Shown here: positions 36,189 through 46,626 of the stretch, piece after piece
How positions within the stretch are numbered: position 1 is the first letter of the stretch
Layout of the letters: every line of letters begins with the position of its first letter
From: Massilia sp. BSC265
Lineage (GTDB): Bacteria > Pseudomonadota > Gammaproteobacteria > Burkholderiales > Burkholderiaceae_D
DNA: 64,000 nt
Direction: 5' to 3'
NCBI RefSeq assembly: GCF_000740675.1
Contig: NZ_JPXI01000018.1
Location: 8,973-72,972, forward strand
Notes under the pieces: model-generated
The model's database searches: none
Told to the model about the DNA's origin: nothing
Seen by the model: the letters and a program-made list of their open reading frames with translations, nothing else
Made by a program: the position numbers and the translations under genes

Positions 36189-37235
36189 ATGCGGCATTTC
36201 CGGTTGTCGATTGCGGTCACGGTCATCCTGATGGGCCTGGCTGGCTGGTGGGGCTACGAGCATGGCGGGATCGGCGGCATGCTGCATGCGCTCTGGATCA
36301 CGGCCATCCTCGGCGTGCTCGAAGTGTCGCTTTCTTTCGACAATGCGGTGGTGAACGCCTCGGTCTTGCGCGGCTGGAACGAGTTCTGGCGCAAACTGTT
36401 CCTCACGGTCGGCATCCTGGTGGCCGTGTTCGGCATGCGCCTGATCTTCCCGCTCGTCATCGTGTCGGCGGCGACCGGGCTCGGCCTGGTCGAGGTCTGG
36501 CACATGGCGATCGACAACCCGAAGGAGTACTCGCGCCACCTGACCGAGAAGCACGCCGAGGTGGCGTCCTTCGGCGGCGCCTTCCTGATGCTGGTCTTCC
36601 TGAACTTCCTGTTCGACGAACAGAAGGAACTGCACTGGCTCGGCTGGATCGAGGAAAAAGTCGGCAAATACGGTACCGAGGGCCTGGCCATCGCCATCAC
36701 CCTGCTGGCGGTATGCGGCGCCATGTATTTGATGGAGCCGGCGCGCAAGCTGCCGGTCCTGATCGCCGGCGTCACCGGGGTGCTGATCTACATCGGGGTG
36801 AAATGGCTCAGCGCCCTGCTCGAGAAGGAAGAAGAAGACCCGGCGGTGGGCCGCATGATCGCCCAGGGCAGCATCGGCGGCTTCCTCTACCTCGAGGTGC
36901 TGGATGCCTCGTTCAGCTTCGACGGCGTGATCGGGGCCTTCGCGATCACCAACGATGTCGTGATCATCATGCTGGGCCTGGCCATCGGCGCCATGTTCGT
37001 GCGCTCGATGACGGTGTTCCTGGTCTACAAGGGCACGCTGGAAGAATTCGTGTTCCTGGAACATGGGGCGCACTATGCGATCGGCATCCTGGCGACCATC
37101 ATGTTCATCAGCGTCCACTATCACATTCCCGAGTGGTTCACGGGGCTGTCGGGGCTGGCCTTCATCCTGGTGTCGCTGTGGTCCTCGGTGCGCTACCGGC
37201 GGCGCCACGCGCACCTTGCCAAGAAACTGGCCTGA
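36189..37235 (+). CDS. DUF475 (TerC-like) integral membrane protein
   Basis: 348 residues with about eight to nine hydrophobic helices. Two internally repeated acidic motifs stand out: LEVSLSFDNAVVNASV (about 42-57) and LEVLDASFSFDGVIGAF (about 236-252), the hallmark of the TerC/DUF475 superfamily, linked to metal (often manganese or tellurite) handling. The cytoplasmic EKEEEDPAVG loop near the middle is strongly acidic. The transported ion is not known. Confidence 0.9.
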   Translation: MRHFRLSIAVTVILMGLAGWWGYEHGGIGGMLHALWITAILGVLEVSLSFDNAVVNASVLRGWNEFWRKLFLTVGILVAVFGMRLIFPLVIVSAATGLGLVEVWHMAIDNPKEYSRHLTEKHAEVASFGGAFLMLVFLNFLFDEQKELHWLGWIEEKVGKYGTEGLAIAITLLAVCGAMYLMEPARKLPVLIAGVTGVLIYIGVKWLSALLEKEEEDPAVGRMIAQGSIGGFLYLEVLDASFSFDGVIGAFAITNDVVIIMLGLAIGAMFVRSMTVFLVYKGTLEEFVFLEHGAHYAIGILATIMFISVHYHIPEWFTGLSGLAFILVSLWSSVRYRRRHAHLAKKLA

Positions 37236-37355
37236 GAGGGCTTGTGCACCGGGGACGTCGCTCCCGGCAGTTTGTGATTTTGCCCATCCGTGGCAGAATG
37301 TGCCCGGCTGCGATACTGCCATCCTGACAACTCAACCCACGTTTACTCCTAGACC

Positions 37356-37760
37356 ATGCCGAAACGCGCTACCGCCATCCTCCTGTCCGCCATCGCCGCG
37401 ATCATCGTGCTGTTCGCGCTGTACACCTGGTTCACCCTGACGTGGTCGTATTCGGAAGGCGAACGGGCGGGCTACCTGCAGAAGTTTTCCAAGAAAGGCT
37501 GGCTGTGCAAGACCTGGGAAGGCGAGATCCTGCTGTCCAGCATGCCGGGAGCGATTCCGGAACGCTTTGCCTTCACCGTGCGCGATGAAGCGGTGGTAAA
37601 GCAGTTGCAGAGTGCGATGGGCCAGCGGGTGCAGATCACCTACGAGCAGCACGTGGGGATTCCGACCACCTGCTTCGGCGAAACGCAATATTTTGCAACC
37701 CGGGCGAGCACGGGACCGGTGAATCCGGTAGCGCCGAGCGAGGCGCCGCAGTCGCAGTGA
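37356..37760 (+). CDS. Membrane-anchored conserved hypothetical protein
   Basis: 134 residues. An N-terminal helix (ATAILLSAIAAIIVLFALYTW) anchors the protein, and the rest should be periplasmic. The conserved-looking segment EGERAGYLQKFSKKGWLCKTWEGEI and a later TTCFGETQYF contain the only two cysteines, possibly a disulfide. I recall similar small proteins in other Proteobacteria and Bacteroidetes but no function. The C-terminal 20 residues are Pro/Ser-rich. Confidence 0.75.
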   Translation: MPKRATAILLSAIAAIIVLFALYTWFTLTWSYSEGERAGYLQKFSKKGWLCKTWEGEILLSSMPGAIPERFAFTVRDEAVVKQLQSAMGQRVQITYEQHVGIPTTCFGETQYFATRASTGPVNPVAPSEAPQSQ

Positions 37761-37847
37761 TACGCCCCACGTATTAGTAAGGGGGTAATGATATGCGCGG
37801 CATATCACGCTCACGGAATGCATGCGCTGCATCATTAGCGCAAGGAA

Positions 37848-40208
37848 TTACTCCCCGGTCTTCCTCTGATTGAGGATGACATCCGCCAGCCTGGTTGCCG
37901 CATGCGACGCCGACGCCTGCTGGGTGCTCTTGAACCGTCCCAGCACTTCGCGCGTGATATTCACCGAGGCCACACGATGCTCGGCCTCGGCCTTGCGTTC
38001 GCCGATGGCCTGATCGAGCCCCGCCAGCTCCTGCGTCTGCTCCTCATGACGCTGCGCCTCCAGTGCCGCCAGTTCCTTGCGCGCGTCCGCCATGCGCCGG
38101 GTCGCTTCAGCCGCCTTGCGCTGCATCTCGGCGTGGCGCTGGGCGTACTCCAGCAGTGCCCGCTGGGCCTCGCGCTTCTCGACCGCGGCCTGGAGCGCGG
38201 CCTGTTCCGCCATCTCGCGCTCGCGCGCCAGCCTTGCCTGTTCTTCCTCGGCCGCGGCGCGCGCCTGGGCGGCCTGGGCCGCCGCCTGTTCGGATGCCAG
38301 CCGTGCGGCGGCCGCCTCGTTGGCGCGCGCATCGGATGCCGCCTGCTGGCGCTGCGCGGCCAGCTTGCGCTCGACCAGGGCCAGCGATTCGCGCGCAGCC
38401 TCGGTCGCCGCACGTTCTTCAAGCACGGCCGCGTCAAGCAGTTCCCGCTGGCGCCGCTCGGCCTCGGCGCGCTCCGCCTGCACCCGGGCCAGTTCGGCCG
38501 CGCGGCGCGCCTGCTCGCGCTGGGCGCCGGCTGCCGCCTCGGCATGCTCCGCTTCCTCGATCGCCGCTCGCGCCAGCGCCCGCTGCGCTTCCAGGGCCGC
38601 CTCCTGCGCCGCTTCCGCGCGGCGCTCGCCATCGAGCTGCTCGCGTAATTGCGCGGCGGCCGCCTCGGCCGCCCGGGCACGCGCCTCGGCGGCCCGTGCC
38701 AGCTCGTGTTCGGCCTGCAGGCGCTCACCCTCCCGCGCCAGCGCCGCTTCCTCGCTTGCCGCGCGCTCGCGCTCGGCCTGGGCCAGGCGCTCGGCCTGCT
38801 CGGCGCGCAAGCGAGCCGCCGCCAAGGCCTGCTGCTGCACTTCGGCCTGCTGGCGCACCGCGGCCATCGCCGCCTCCTCCAGCGCGTTTTCCTGCGCCCT
38901 GGCATCGGCCGCGGCCTGGGTCAGGCTTGCCCGTTCTTCGGCCAGCGCGCGCTGGCGCTGTTCCTCCTCGGCCAGGCGGCGCGCCGCCTGGGCCGCCGCT
39001 TCATCGGCGGCGGCACGCTCGCGCGCATGCTGGGCCGCCACGGCCTCGGCATCCAGCCGCGCCTGCACCTGCAGGCTGGCCTCTTCTTCGGCACGGGCGC
39101 GCTCCTCGGCCACGTCGCGCAGCTTGCGGTCGGCCTCGATGCGCGCCTCGGTCGCGGCCAGGATGCGGGTCTCGGCCTCGCGCCGGGCCTCGGCGCCGGC
39201 GGCGGCCATCTGCTCCAGCCGTTCGCGGTGGGTCGCGGTGTCGCGCAATTCCTTCTCGGTCTGCAGGCGCATGCGCAGCGATTGGGCCGCGACACGCTCG
39301 GATTCGGCCTGGGCCTGCGCGGTCGCCTCGCGTTCCTGCTCGATATGGGCCAGGGCGCGCGCTTCTTCCAGCGCCCGCGCCTCGGCCGCGGCACGGGCAA
39401 AGGCGGCGGCCAGCGCCACCTGGTCGGCGCGCTCGCGCTGCTGGGTCAGTTCCAGCGCCTCGGCTTCGGCCTGGGCCAGCTTCTCGGCGGTCTGGCGGGC
39501 GGCGCGCTCGGCCCGCTCGCGCTCGCGCGCCAGGATCGCCACGCGCGCGTCGGCGCTGGCGTTGTGCAGCACTTCTTCCTTGGCCGCTTCCACCGCCGCC
39601 ATGCGCTCGGCCGCCTGCAGGCGCGCCTGCTCGGTCTGGACCAGCAGCTCCTCGGCGGCCTTCGCAGCCTGGGCCGCCATCTCGGCCTGGGCTTCCACCT
39701 GGGCGGCGGCGCGGCGGCGCGCCTCTTCTTCGAGCCGTCCGCGCGATTCGAGCGCCATCCGGGTCTCGGTTTCCTGCTGCACGCGCGCGCGCAGCTCGGC
39801 GGTCTCCTGGCGGATCGCTTCCAGCCGATCGCTTGAGGCCTGGGCGGCGGCGCGCAGCGATTCGAGGCGCTCGCGCTCGGCGGCGATCGCCTCTTCCGAC
39901 GCCTGGGCGCTGGCCAGCGCGGCGGCCGTCGCGGCGGCATCCAGTGCGGCGCGCTCTTCGGCCAGCGAACGGGCGCGCGCCTCGGCATGGGCGCGGCTCT
40001 CGGCGGCGACATTGGCCTTGGCCTCGGCCTCGACGCGGGCGATGGCCTCCTGGATCTCGCGCATGTCCATCGGGCCGCGGCCGGCCGCCGGTGCCGGTGG
40101 CCGTGGCGGCTCGACCGGCGCCTGCGGCACGACACTCCCGGCATGGGAAAGGTCGATCGTGAAGTCGCTATCGTCGTACTTGTCGTGCTCGGGCTTGATG
40201 GGTTCCAT
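37848..40208 (-). CDS. Large alanine/glutamate-rich coiled-coil protein, hypothetical
   Basis: 786 residues from the ATG at 40208 (GAG upstream); a further ATG at 40259 would add 17 residues. After an acidic head (KYDDSDFTIDLS), a Pro-rich link (about 32-46) and MDMREIQEAIARVE, the remaining 720 or so residues are an almost unbroken Ala, Glu, Arg and Gln helix with few Gly or Pro. There is no Cys or Trp. The C-terminal 60 residues change character (VASVNITREVLGRFKSTQQ, ATRLADVILNQRKTGE). There is no signal peptide or membrane helix, so it should be cytoplasmic. It could be a filament or scaffold protein. Long opposite-strand frames are shadows of the low-complexity DNA. Confidence 0.8.
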   Translation of the reverse strand: MEPIKPEHDKYDDSDFTIDLSHAGSVVPQAPVEPPRPPAPAAGRGPMDMREIQEAIARVEAEAKANVAAESRAHAEARARSLAEERAALDAAATAAALASAQASEEAIAAERERLESLRAAAQASSDRLEAIRQETAELRARVQQETETRMALESRGRLEEEARRRAAAQVEAQAEMAAQAAKAAEELLVQTEQARLQAAERMAAVEAAKEEVLHNASADARVAILARERERAERAARQTAEKLAQAEAEALELTQQRERADQVALAAAFARAAAEARALEEARALAHIEQEREATAQAQAESERVAAQSLRMRLQTEKELRDTATHRERLEQMAAAGAEARREAETRILAATEARIEADRKLRDVAEERARAEEEASLQVQARLDAEAVAAQHARERAAADEAAAQAARRLAEEEQRQRALAEERASLTQAAADARAQENALEEAAMAAVRQQAEVQQQALAAARLRAEQAERLAQAERERAASEEAALAREGERLQAEHELARAAEARARAAEAAAAQLREQLDGERRAEAAQEAALEAQRALARAAIEEAEHAEAAAGAQREQARRAAELARVQAERAEAERRQRELLDAAVLEERAATEAARESLALVERKLAAQRQQAASDARANEAAAARLASEQAAAQAAQARAAAEEEQARLAREREMAEQAALQAAVEKREAQRALLEYAQRHAEMQRKAAEATRRMADARKELAALEAQRHEEQTQELAGLDQAIGERKAEAEHRVASVNITREVLGRFKSTQQASASHAATRLADVILNQRKTGE

Positions 40209-40264
40209 GGCGTTCTCGGTGACGTTCTCGCTGAAGGACGCAGGCGGCGTCCACCCCATTATCC

Positions 40265-40320
40265 GGGAAATTGCGCGCGCATGTCACGCCGAACTGGACG
40301 GCAAAACAGGCGCAATTCCC
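40265..40320. terminator. Inverted repeat between the kinase gene and the coiled-coil gene
   Basis: GGGAAATTGCGC (40265-40276) and GCGCAATTCCC (40310-40320) form a near-perfect 11-bp stem with one bulged A and a 33-base loop. The right arm abuts the end of the kinase gene (stop at 40322), and the left arm is close to the upstream side of the coiled-coil gene. It is a possible terminator or a regulatory hairpin in the coiled-coil mRNA leader. Confidence 0.45.
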
Positions 40321-40321
40321 G

Positions 40322-41329
40322 CTATACGGGCCACAAGGGCGGCTCGTCCATCAGCGCCACCTGCTCGCGCAGCTCCAGGATGCGATCCTGCCAGTAGCGC
40401 TGGGTGTTAAACCACGGAAAAGCCGCCGGGAAGGCCGGATCGTCCCAGCGCATTGCCAGCCAGGCCGAGTAATGGATCAGGCGGAGAGTGCGCAGCGCCT
40501 CGACCAGGTAGAGCTGGCGCGGGTGGAATTCGCAGAAGTCCTCGTAGCCGGCCAGCACGTCGGCCATCTGGCCCACCATCTCCTGGCGCTCGCCCGAGAG
40601 CAGCATCCACAGGTCCTGCACCGCCGGGCCCATGCGGCTGTCGTCGAAGTCGACGAAGTGCGGGCCGTCCGGGGTCCACAGCACGTTGCCGCCGTGGCAG
40701 TCGCCGTGCAGGCGCAGGGGCGGCAGCTCGCCGGCCCGGTCGTAGCAGCGCGCCACCCCCTCGAGCGCCTGCTCGACCACGCTGGACCAGGTCGCCGTCA
40801 GCTCGGGCGGGATGAAGCCGTGGGCGCGCAGGAATTCGAAAGGTTCGCGTCCGAAGGTCTGCGGGTTGATCTCGGGCCGCGCCCCGTACGGCCGTGCCGC
40901 TCCGACGGCGTGGATGCGGCCGATGAAGCGCCCGATCCATTCCAGGGTGCGCGAGTCGCCCAGCTCCGGGGCCCGTCCGCCGCGGCGCGGGAATACGGCG
41001 AAGCGGTAGCCGGCGTAGCTGTGCAGCGTGCGCCCGTCGATGATCGTCGCCGGTACCACGGGAATCTCCTGCTCGGCCAGCTCGGCCACGAAAGCGTGTT
41101 CCTCGAGGATGGCCTCGTCGCTCCAGCGCTCGGGCCGGTAGAACTTGACGACCACCGGCGCGCCCTCCTCCAGGCCGACCTGGTAGACGCGGTTTTCGTA
41201 GCTGTTCAGCGCCAGCAGGCGGCCGTCGCCGTACAGGCCGACGCTCTCGACGGCCTCCAGCACCGCTTGCGGGTCGAGCCGGGAATACGGGTGGGTGTGC
41301 TTGCTTGTTTCAATAGACGGATTCTCCAT
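40322..41329 (-). CDS. srkA: Stress response serine/threonine kinase SrkA (RdoA/YihE) family
   Basis: 335 residues, APH/choline-kinase fold. ENRVYQV and the [19 protein letters not shown] region correspond to SrkA's nucleotide-binding part. The catalytic loop is [14 protein letters not shown], and the metal-binding Asp is in [18 protein letters not shown]. SrkA proteins counter envelope and oxidative-stress death programmes. Length is standard. It is transcribed toward the coiled-coil gene and diverges from the UPF0149 gene. Confidence 0.93.
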   Translation of the reverse strand: MENPSIETSKHTHPYSRLDPQAVLEAVESVGLYGDGRLLALNSYENRVYQVGLEEGAPVVVKFYRPERWSDEAILEEHAFVAELAEQEIPVVPATIIDGRTLHSYAGYRFAVFPRRGGRAPELGDSRTLEWIGRFIGRIHAVGAARPYGARPEINPQTFGREPFEFLRAHGFIPPELTATWSSVVEQALEGVARCYDRAGELPPLRLHGDCHGGNVLWTPDGPHFVDFDDSRMGPAVQDLWMLLSGERQEMVGQMADVLAGYEDFCEFHPRQLYLVEALRTLRLIHYSAWLAMRWDDPAFPAAFPWFNTQRYWQDRILELREQVALMDEPPLWPV

Positions 41330-41418
41330 CCGCGCATTGTACGCGCCACGCAGGTTTTCTATGCTCTTCGCCCACGCAGGCGTTACACTGGCGCCTTCAT
41401 ATGAAACAAGAGCACCCC

Positions 41419-42107
<689 letters not shown>

Positions 42108-42111
<4 letters not shown>

Positions 42112-42407
42112 GCTGCGTCACGCCCGCGGGGCGGCTGTTCAGGCGCGGCCGCCACGCAGCCGCCCTCCATTACCCCCAGATCGAGTCCCACCAGCAGGTC
42201 GCCGGGCTGCACCCTCCCGGCCAGCCTGCCCTCCCCGTCCACCACGAACACCTGTTTCGCCCCGTCGTGGAAGCGCCTCACGAGTGCCGTGACCGGCGCC
42301 CTTGCCTCGACGGCGACGAAATCCGGCTCGACCAGCTTGCGCAGACGCGTCTTCTCCCGCGCAAACGGTGAGCATTCCTCTATGCAATCATGTACGATGC
42401 GCAACAC
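42108..42407 (-). CDS. Small CBS-domain-like protein
   Basis: 99 residues if it starts at the GTG at 42407 (a TTG follows one codon later); no ATG or clear ribosome-binding site is available. The segment [51 protein letters not shown] has the rhythm of one CBS motif: a hydrophobic strand, a helix, then VVD-x-GRL-x-G and DLL. CBS domains usually occur in pairs, so this is a half module, a fragment or a new small variant. It is convergent with the UPF0149 gene, sharing bases of the stop codons (CTAG). The start faces the divergent hydrolase gene. Confidence 0.45.
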
Positions 42408-42449
42408 ACTGCGGCAGCTTGCTGCAGAAACCAGACACAAGGACCCGCG

Positions 42450-43400
42450 ATGAAAACAATCCAACAACGTACCCTGTCCGCCCTTGCCCTTGCCGCCGCA
42501 TGCTTCGCCGGCTCCGCCCTGGCCGCCGCCCCGATGGCGAAAACCCCGGCCCCGGGCTACAGCCGCATCATGCTCGGCCAGTTCGAAATCACCCCGCTGT
42601 CGGACGGCACGGTGGACCTGCCGGTCGACCAGTTGCTGGCCCAGGATGCGAAGAAGACGGCCGCTGCCCTGGCCGCGTCGCACCTGAAGACGCCGCTGGA
42701 AACCTCGGATAACGCCTACCTGGTCAACACCGGCAGCAAGCTGGTCCTGATCGACACCGGCGCCGGCAGCTTCTTCGGCCCGACCCTCGGCAAGCTGGTC
42801 GCCAACATGCAGGCCGCCGGCTACCAGCCCGGACAGGTCGACGAGATCTACATCACCCACTTCCACGGCGACCACGTCGGCGGCCTGGTCGACAACTCGG
42901 CGGCCGTGTTCCCGAACGCGACCGTGCGCGCCAGCAAGGCGGAATCGGATTACTGGCTGAGCCAGGCGAACATGGACAAGGCCAAGGACAAGGCCCCCTT
43001 CCAGGGTGCCCAGGCTGCGCTCGGCCCCTACGTGAAGGCCGGCCGCTTCAAGCCTTTCGAAGGCAGCGTCGAGCTGGTGCCGGGCATCCGCGCCAACCCG
43101 ACCGGCGCCCACACCCCGGGCCACACCACCTACCTGGTCGAGAGCGGCGGCCAGAAGCTGCTCGTGATCGGCGACCTGATCCACGTGGCAGCCGTGCAGA
43201 TGGATAATCCGGGCGTCACGATCCAGTTCGACAGCGACCAGAAGGCCGCAGCCAGAGCGCGCAAGAAGGAATTCGACGCCGCGGCCAAGGGCGGCTACAT
43301 GATCGGGGGCGCCCACCTGCAGTTCCCGGGCTTGGGCTACCTTGCCACTTCCGGCAAGGGCTACCGCTACATCCCGGTCAACTACACCCAGATGCGCTGA
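42450..43400 (+). CDS. Exported MBL-fold metallohydrolase
   Basis: 316 residues with a signal peptide (MKTIQQRTLSALALAAACFA, cleaved near ALA-AAP). The metallo-beta-lactamase motif THFHGDHVGG (about 150) and downstream GAHTPGHTTYLVES and VIGDLIH supply the metal ligands. The LGQFEITPLSDGTVDLPVDQLL opening is typical of periplasmic members annotated near AHL lactonases of the AidC/AttM type. Substrate cannot be decided; lactone hydrolysis is one possibility. Its 3' end overlaps the convergent kinase gene by 23 bp. Confidence 0.9.
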   Translation: MKTIQQRTLSALALAAACFAGSALAAAPMAKTPAPGYSRIMLGQFEITPLSDGTVDLPVDQLLAQDAKKTAAALAASHLKTPLETSDNAYLVNTGSKLVLIDTGAGSFFGPTLGKLVANMQAAGYQPGQVDEIYITHFHGDHVGGLVDNSAAVFPNATVRASKAESDYWLSQANMDKAKDKAPFQGAQAALGPYVKAGRFKPFEGSVELVPGIRANPTGAHTPGHTTYLVESGGQKLLVIGDLIHVAAVQMDNPGVTIQFDSDQKAAARARKKEFDAAAKGGYMIGGAHLQFPGLGYLATSGKGYRYIPVNYTQMR

Positions 43401-45909
43401 GAAAGCGCGCCGACACCTGGGCGGCGTCCTGCGGCGCCGCCCGCACCTCGTCGAGCAGGCGCACCAGCGCGTCGAAGTCGACCGGCTTGACCAGGTGATG
43501 CTGGAAGCCGGCCGCCAGGGCCTGCTCGCGGTCCTGCTGCTGTCCATAGCCCGTGACGGCCATCAGCACGCTTGACGCGGTTTCTGGCTGGGCGCGCAGG
43601 CGCCGCGCCAGTTCGCGGCCGTCGATGCCGGGCAAGCCGATGTCGAGCAGGCACACGTCGGGCGCCACGCTGCGGGCCCGGTCCAATGCCCGGAACGGCT
43701 CGTGCTCGACCACCACCTCGTGGCCGTGCGCCGCCAGCAGCAGGCCGAGGGTCTCGGCCGCATCCACGTTGTCGTCCACCACCAGGATCCTGAGCGGCTG
43801 CGGCGCTCCCGCCTGCACAGCGGGCAACGCGGCCGGAGGCGCTCCGGATTCTGCATTCGCCAATAGCGGCAGGGTGATCACGAAGGTGCTGCCCTTGCCC
43901 AGCCCCGGACTCGAGCAGGCGACCGATCCGCCCTGCAGCTCGACCAGATTGCGCACCAGGGCCAGGCCCAGTCCCAGACCGCCCTGCGAGCGGTCCGACG
44001 AGCGCTCGGCCTGCGTGAACAGGTCGAATACCCGCTCCGTCAGCTCCGGCTCCATGCCGATGCCCTCGTCGCGCACGCTGATCACCAGGGCACTCCTGCC
44101 CTTACGTGTCCCCACTTCGGCCCGCACTTCGGCGCGCACGTCGATGGCGCAGGCCTCCGGGGTGTACTTGGTGGCGTTGCCGAGCACGTTGGCCACCACC
44201 TGCACCAGGCGCGCCTTGTCGCCTTCGACCTGGGCCCACGAGGGCGGCAGGTGCACCGACAATCGCTGGCGCCTCGCATCCATCGCAGGCTTGACCTGCT
44301 CCACCGCTTCCTGCACCACGCCGCGCATGCCGACCGGAGACCGCTCGAGCGTGATCAGCCCGCGCGTGACGCGCGAGACGTCCAGCAGGTCATCCACCAG
44401 TCGCGTCATGTGGCGCACCTGGCGCCCGATGATGTTGCTGCTCTGGCGCACCCGGGCTTCCTCGAGCCGGCCGATGCGCAGCAGTTCGGCGGCGGCGCTG
44501 ATCGGGGCCAGCGGGTTGCGCAACTCGTGGGCCAGCATGGCCAGGAACTCGTCCTTGCGGCGGTCGGCCTCGACCAGCTTTTCCTCGGCCAGCTTGCGGT
44601 CGGTGATGTCGCGGAAGAAGGAGGCGATGCTGCCGTCCTGCATCGGGTAGGCGCGCACCTCGGTCCAGATGCGCTCGCCGTCGGGGAAGGTGTGCGCATA
44701 GATCGCGGCCGAGGCGACGCGGGTGCCCATCACCTCGCGGTACATGCGGCCGGCGTCCATGTCGACCGTGTGCGGGAACACTTCCCAGTGGTTGCGCCCG
44801 ATGACGTCCTGGGCCTTCACGCGGCACAGCCGCAGGCCCTCGGCGTTCATCTCGACGATGTTCCAGTCGGCGTCGAACACGGCGAAGCCTTCGGCGATGG
44901 TGTCGAAGATGTGGCGGCTGCGGTCGCGTTCCGCACGCAGCGCGGCCTGGGCGCGCGCGGTCTCGGCCGCCGCCCAGGTGCGCTCGGCCACGTCGCGCGC
45001 CAGCTGCACGTCGTCGTCGCTCCAGTGGCGCGCCTGCGGGCAGTCGATCCCGAGGCAGGCCGTGAGCCGGCCCGATTTCACCAGCGGGATGGCCAGCAGC
45101 GAGCCGATCTGGTCGGCAATGTAGGCGCTGCGGTAGCCGATGGTGCGCACGTCGCGCGCGGTGTCATGGATGCGCACGATGTCGCCTGCGCGCAGGGCCG
45201 CGCCCACGGCGGGGCCGAACTCGTCGAGGCTGAAGCTCGGGCGGGACGGCTTGCGACCGTCGCGCGCCCACCGGCGCGGCACCGAGAAGCGCCCGCTGGC
45301 TTCATCCAGTTCGGCGTACACCACCCGCCCCGCATGCAGTTCGCCGCCCAGCAGCGCGCTGGCGGTGGCGATCACTTCCTCGCTCGATGCGAGCGGGCGC
45401 AGCGCGTCCGACACGGTCAGCTCGAAGGCCGCGCGGCGCTCGGCGGCGACGCGACGCGTGGTTTCGATCACCGTGCAGAACAAGCCTGCCACCTGGCCGT
45501 CGTCGCCGATCAGGGGCGCATGCGAGAAGGTGAAGGTGGCGCGCTCGGGATAGCCGCGCCGGGTGACGGTCATCGGCATGTCCTCGAAATACACCGGCTT
45601 GCCCGACAGGGCGCGGTCGATCAGCGGCACCATGTCCTTCCAGACCTCGGCCCACAGGTCGCGGAAGCGCGCGCCGAGCGCGCGCCCGTGCTTCTGCCCG
45701 AGCAGCGGCGTGTAGGCATCGTTGTAGAGGAAGATCAGGTCCGGCCCCCAGGCCAGGAACATGGGAAAGGCCGAGTGCAGCACCATGTCGACGGCCGTGC
45801 GCAGCGCCGCTGGCCAGTCCGCCGGCGGACCGAGCGGAGTCTGGCTCCAGTCATGGCGGCGGATGCGCATGCGCATGCCGTCATCGATGGTGTGCGTGGG
45901 GAAGGACAT
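43378..45909 (-). CDS. Hybrid sensor histidine kinase (PAS-GAF-PAS-HisKA-HATPase-REC)
   Basis: 843 residues from the ATG at 45909. A GTG at 45927 is also possible. An N-terminal PAS-like module (about 25-155, WSQTPLGPPADWP) is followed by a GAF domain (about 165-330), a second PAS (about 340-455), the HisKA H-box LAMLAHELRNPLAPI with the phosphorylated His, and an ATPase with N box NVLGNATKYTP and G boxes DEGIGM and GGLGLGLALV. The C-terminal receiver has DD, CLLDIGLPGIDG and the VKPVD lysine. No transmembrane helix is seen, so it senses a cytoplasmic cue. A partner regulator is not adjacent. Confidence 0.94.
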   Translation of the reverse strand: MSFPTHTIDDGMRMRIRRHDWSQTPLGPPADWPAALRTAVDMVLHSAFPMFLAWGPDLIFLYNDAYTPLLGQKHGRALGARFRDLWAEVWKDMVPLIDRALSGKPVYFEDMPMTVTRRGYPERATFTFSHAPLIGDDGQVAGLFCTVIETTRRVAAERRAAFELTVSDALRPLASSEEVIATASALLGGELHAGRVVYAELDEASGRFSVPRRWARDGRKPSRPSFSLDEFGPAVGAALRAGDIVRIHDTARDVRTIGYRSAYIADQIGSLLAIPLVKSGRLTACLGIDCPQARHWSDDDVQLARDVAERTWAAAETARAQAALRAERDRSRHIFDTIAEGFAVFDADWNIVEMNAEGLRLCRVKAQDVIGRNHWEVFPHTVDMDAGRMYREVMGTRVASAAIYAHTFPDGERIWTEVRAYPMQDGSIASFFRDITDRKLAEEKLVEADRRKDEFLAMLAHELRNPLAPISAAAELLRIGRLEEARVRQSSNIIGRQVRHMTRLVDDLLDVSRVTRGLITLERSPVGMRGVVQEAVEQVKPAMDARRQRLSVHLPPSWAQVEGDKARLVQVVANVLGNATKYTPEACAIDVRAEVRAEVGTRKGRSALVISVRDEGIGMEPELTERVFDLFTQAERSSDRSQGGLGLGLALVRNLVELQGGSVACSSPGLGKGSTFVITLPLLANAESGAPPAALPAVQAGAPQPLRILVVDDNVDAAETLGLLLAAHGHEVVVEHEPFRALDRARSVAPDVCLLDIGLPGIDGRELARRLRAQPETASSVLMAVTGYGQQQDREQALAAGFQHHLVKPVDFDALVRLLDEVRAAPQDAAQVSARFLSASGCS

Positions 45910-45972
45910 GGTCCGATTGTCGCACACCTCTCATTGCCTGCCGCACATATTTGCAGGCAGGAAATAGTTTTA

Positions 45973-46557
45973 TCAGAGTTTGATGAAGTGCTCGCGGTAG
46001 TAGCGCAGTTCCTCGATCGACTCGACGATGTCGGCAAGGGCGGTGTGCTTCTGGTGCTTCTTGAAGCCGGACGCCAGTTCGGGCTTCCAGCGGCGGCACA
46101 GTTCCTTCAGGGTCGACACGTCCAGGTTACGGTAGTGGAAGAAGGCTTCCAGCTTCGGCATGCCGCGCGCCATGAAGCGGCGGTCCTGGCAGATCGAGTT
46201 GCCGCACATCGGCGACTTGCCTGCCGGGACGTACTGCTTGAGGAAGGCGATCAGTTCCAGCTCGGCCTGCGCTTCGGTGACGGTCGAGGCCTTGACGCGG
46301 TCGATCAGGCCGGAGCGGCCGTGGGTGCCCTTGTTCCAGTTGTCCATCTTGTCCAGGGTTTCGTCGGACTGGTGGATGGCGAACACCGGGCCTTCGGCGA
46401 TGATGTTCAGGTCGGGGTCGGTGACAACCACGGCGACTTCGATGATGCGGTCGTTGTCCGGGTCCAGGCCGGTCATTTCCATGTCGAGCCAGACCAGGTT
46501 GAATTCGTTCGGACGCACGGCCGCGCCTGCGCCTTCGGTTTGTGTAGCTTGTGACAT
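45973..46557 (-). CDS. orn: Oligoribonuclease
   Basis: 194 residues from the ATG at 46557 with AGAGAGAA upstream. A 22-residue in-frame extension is not family-like. DEDDh exonuclease that degrades 2-5 nt RNA and pGpG, the product of cyclic-di-GMP breakdown. Motifs: [13 protein letters not shown] (Exo I), the [12 protein letters not shown] region (Exo II) and [16 protein letters not shown] (Exo III). It is divergent from the M48 peptidase gene, a conserved arrangement. It is relevant here because the window encodes several EAL proteins. Confidence 0.98.
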   Translation of the reverse strand: MSQATQTEGAGAAVRPNEFNLVWLDMEMTGLDPDNDRIIEVAVVVTDPDLNIIAEGPVFAIHQSDETLDKMDNWNKGTHGRSGLIDRVKASTVTEAQAELELIAFLKQYVPAGKSPMCGNSICQDRRFMARGMPKLEAFFHYRNLDVSTLKELCRRWKPELASGFKKHQKHTALADIVESIEELRYYREHFIKL

Positions 46558-46626
46558 AATTCTCTCTTCGCTTATGGGTACCGCACTAATTTTTGGCGTA
46601 ATCCTGCATTTTCTCACAGGCACAGC

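Noticed and set aside
38077..40410. Long plus-strand reading frames (up to about 777 codons, Ala/Ser/Arg-rich) across the coiled-coil gene
   Set aside because: They are antisense shadows of a GC-rich, Ala/Glu-codon-biased sequence. The minus-strand product has a coherent heptad-like composition, an acidic head and a plausible start, whereas the plus-strand products do not.
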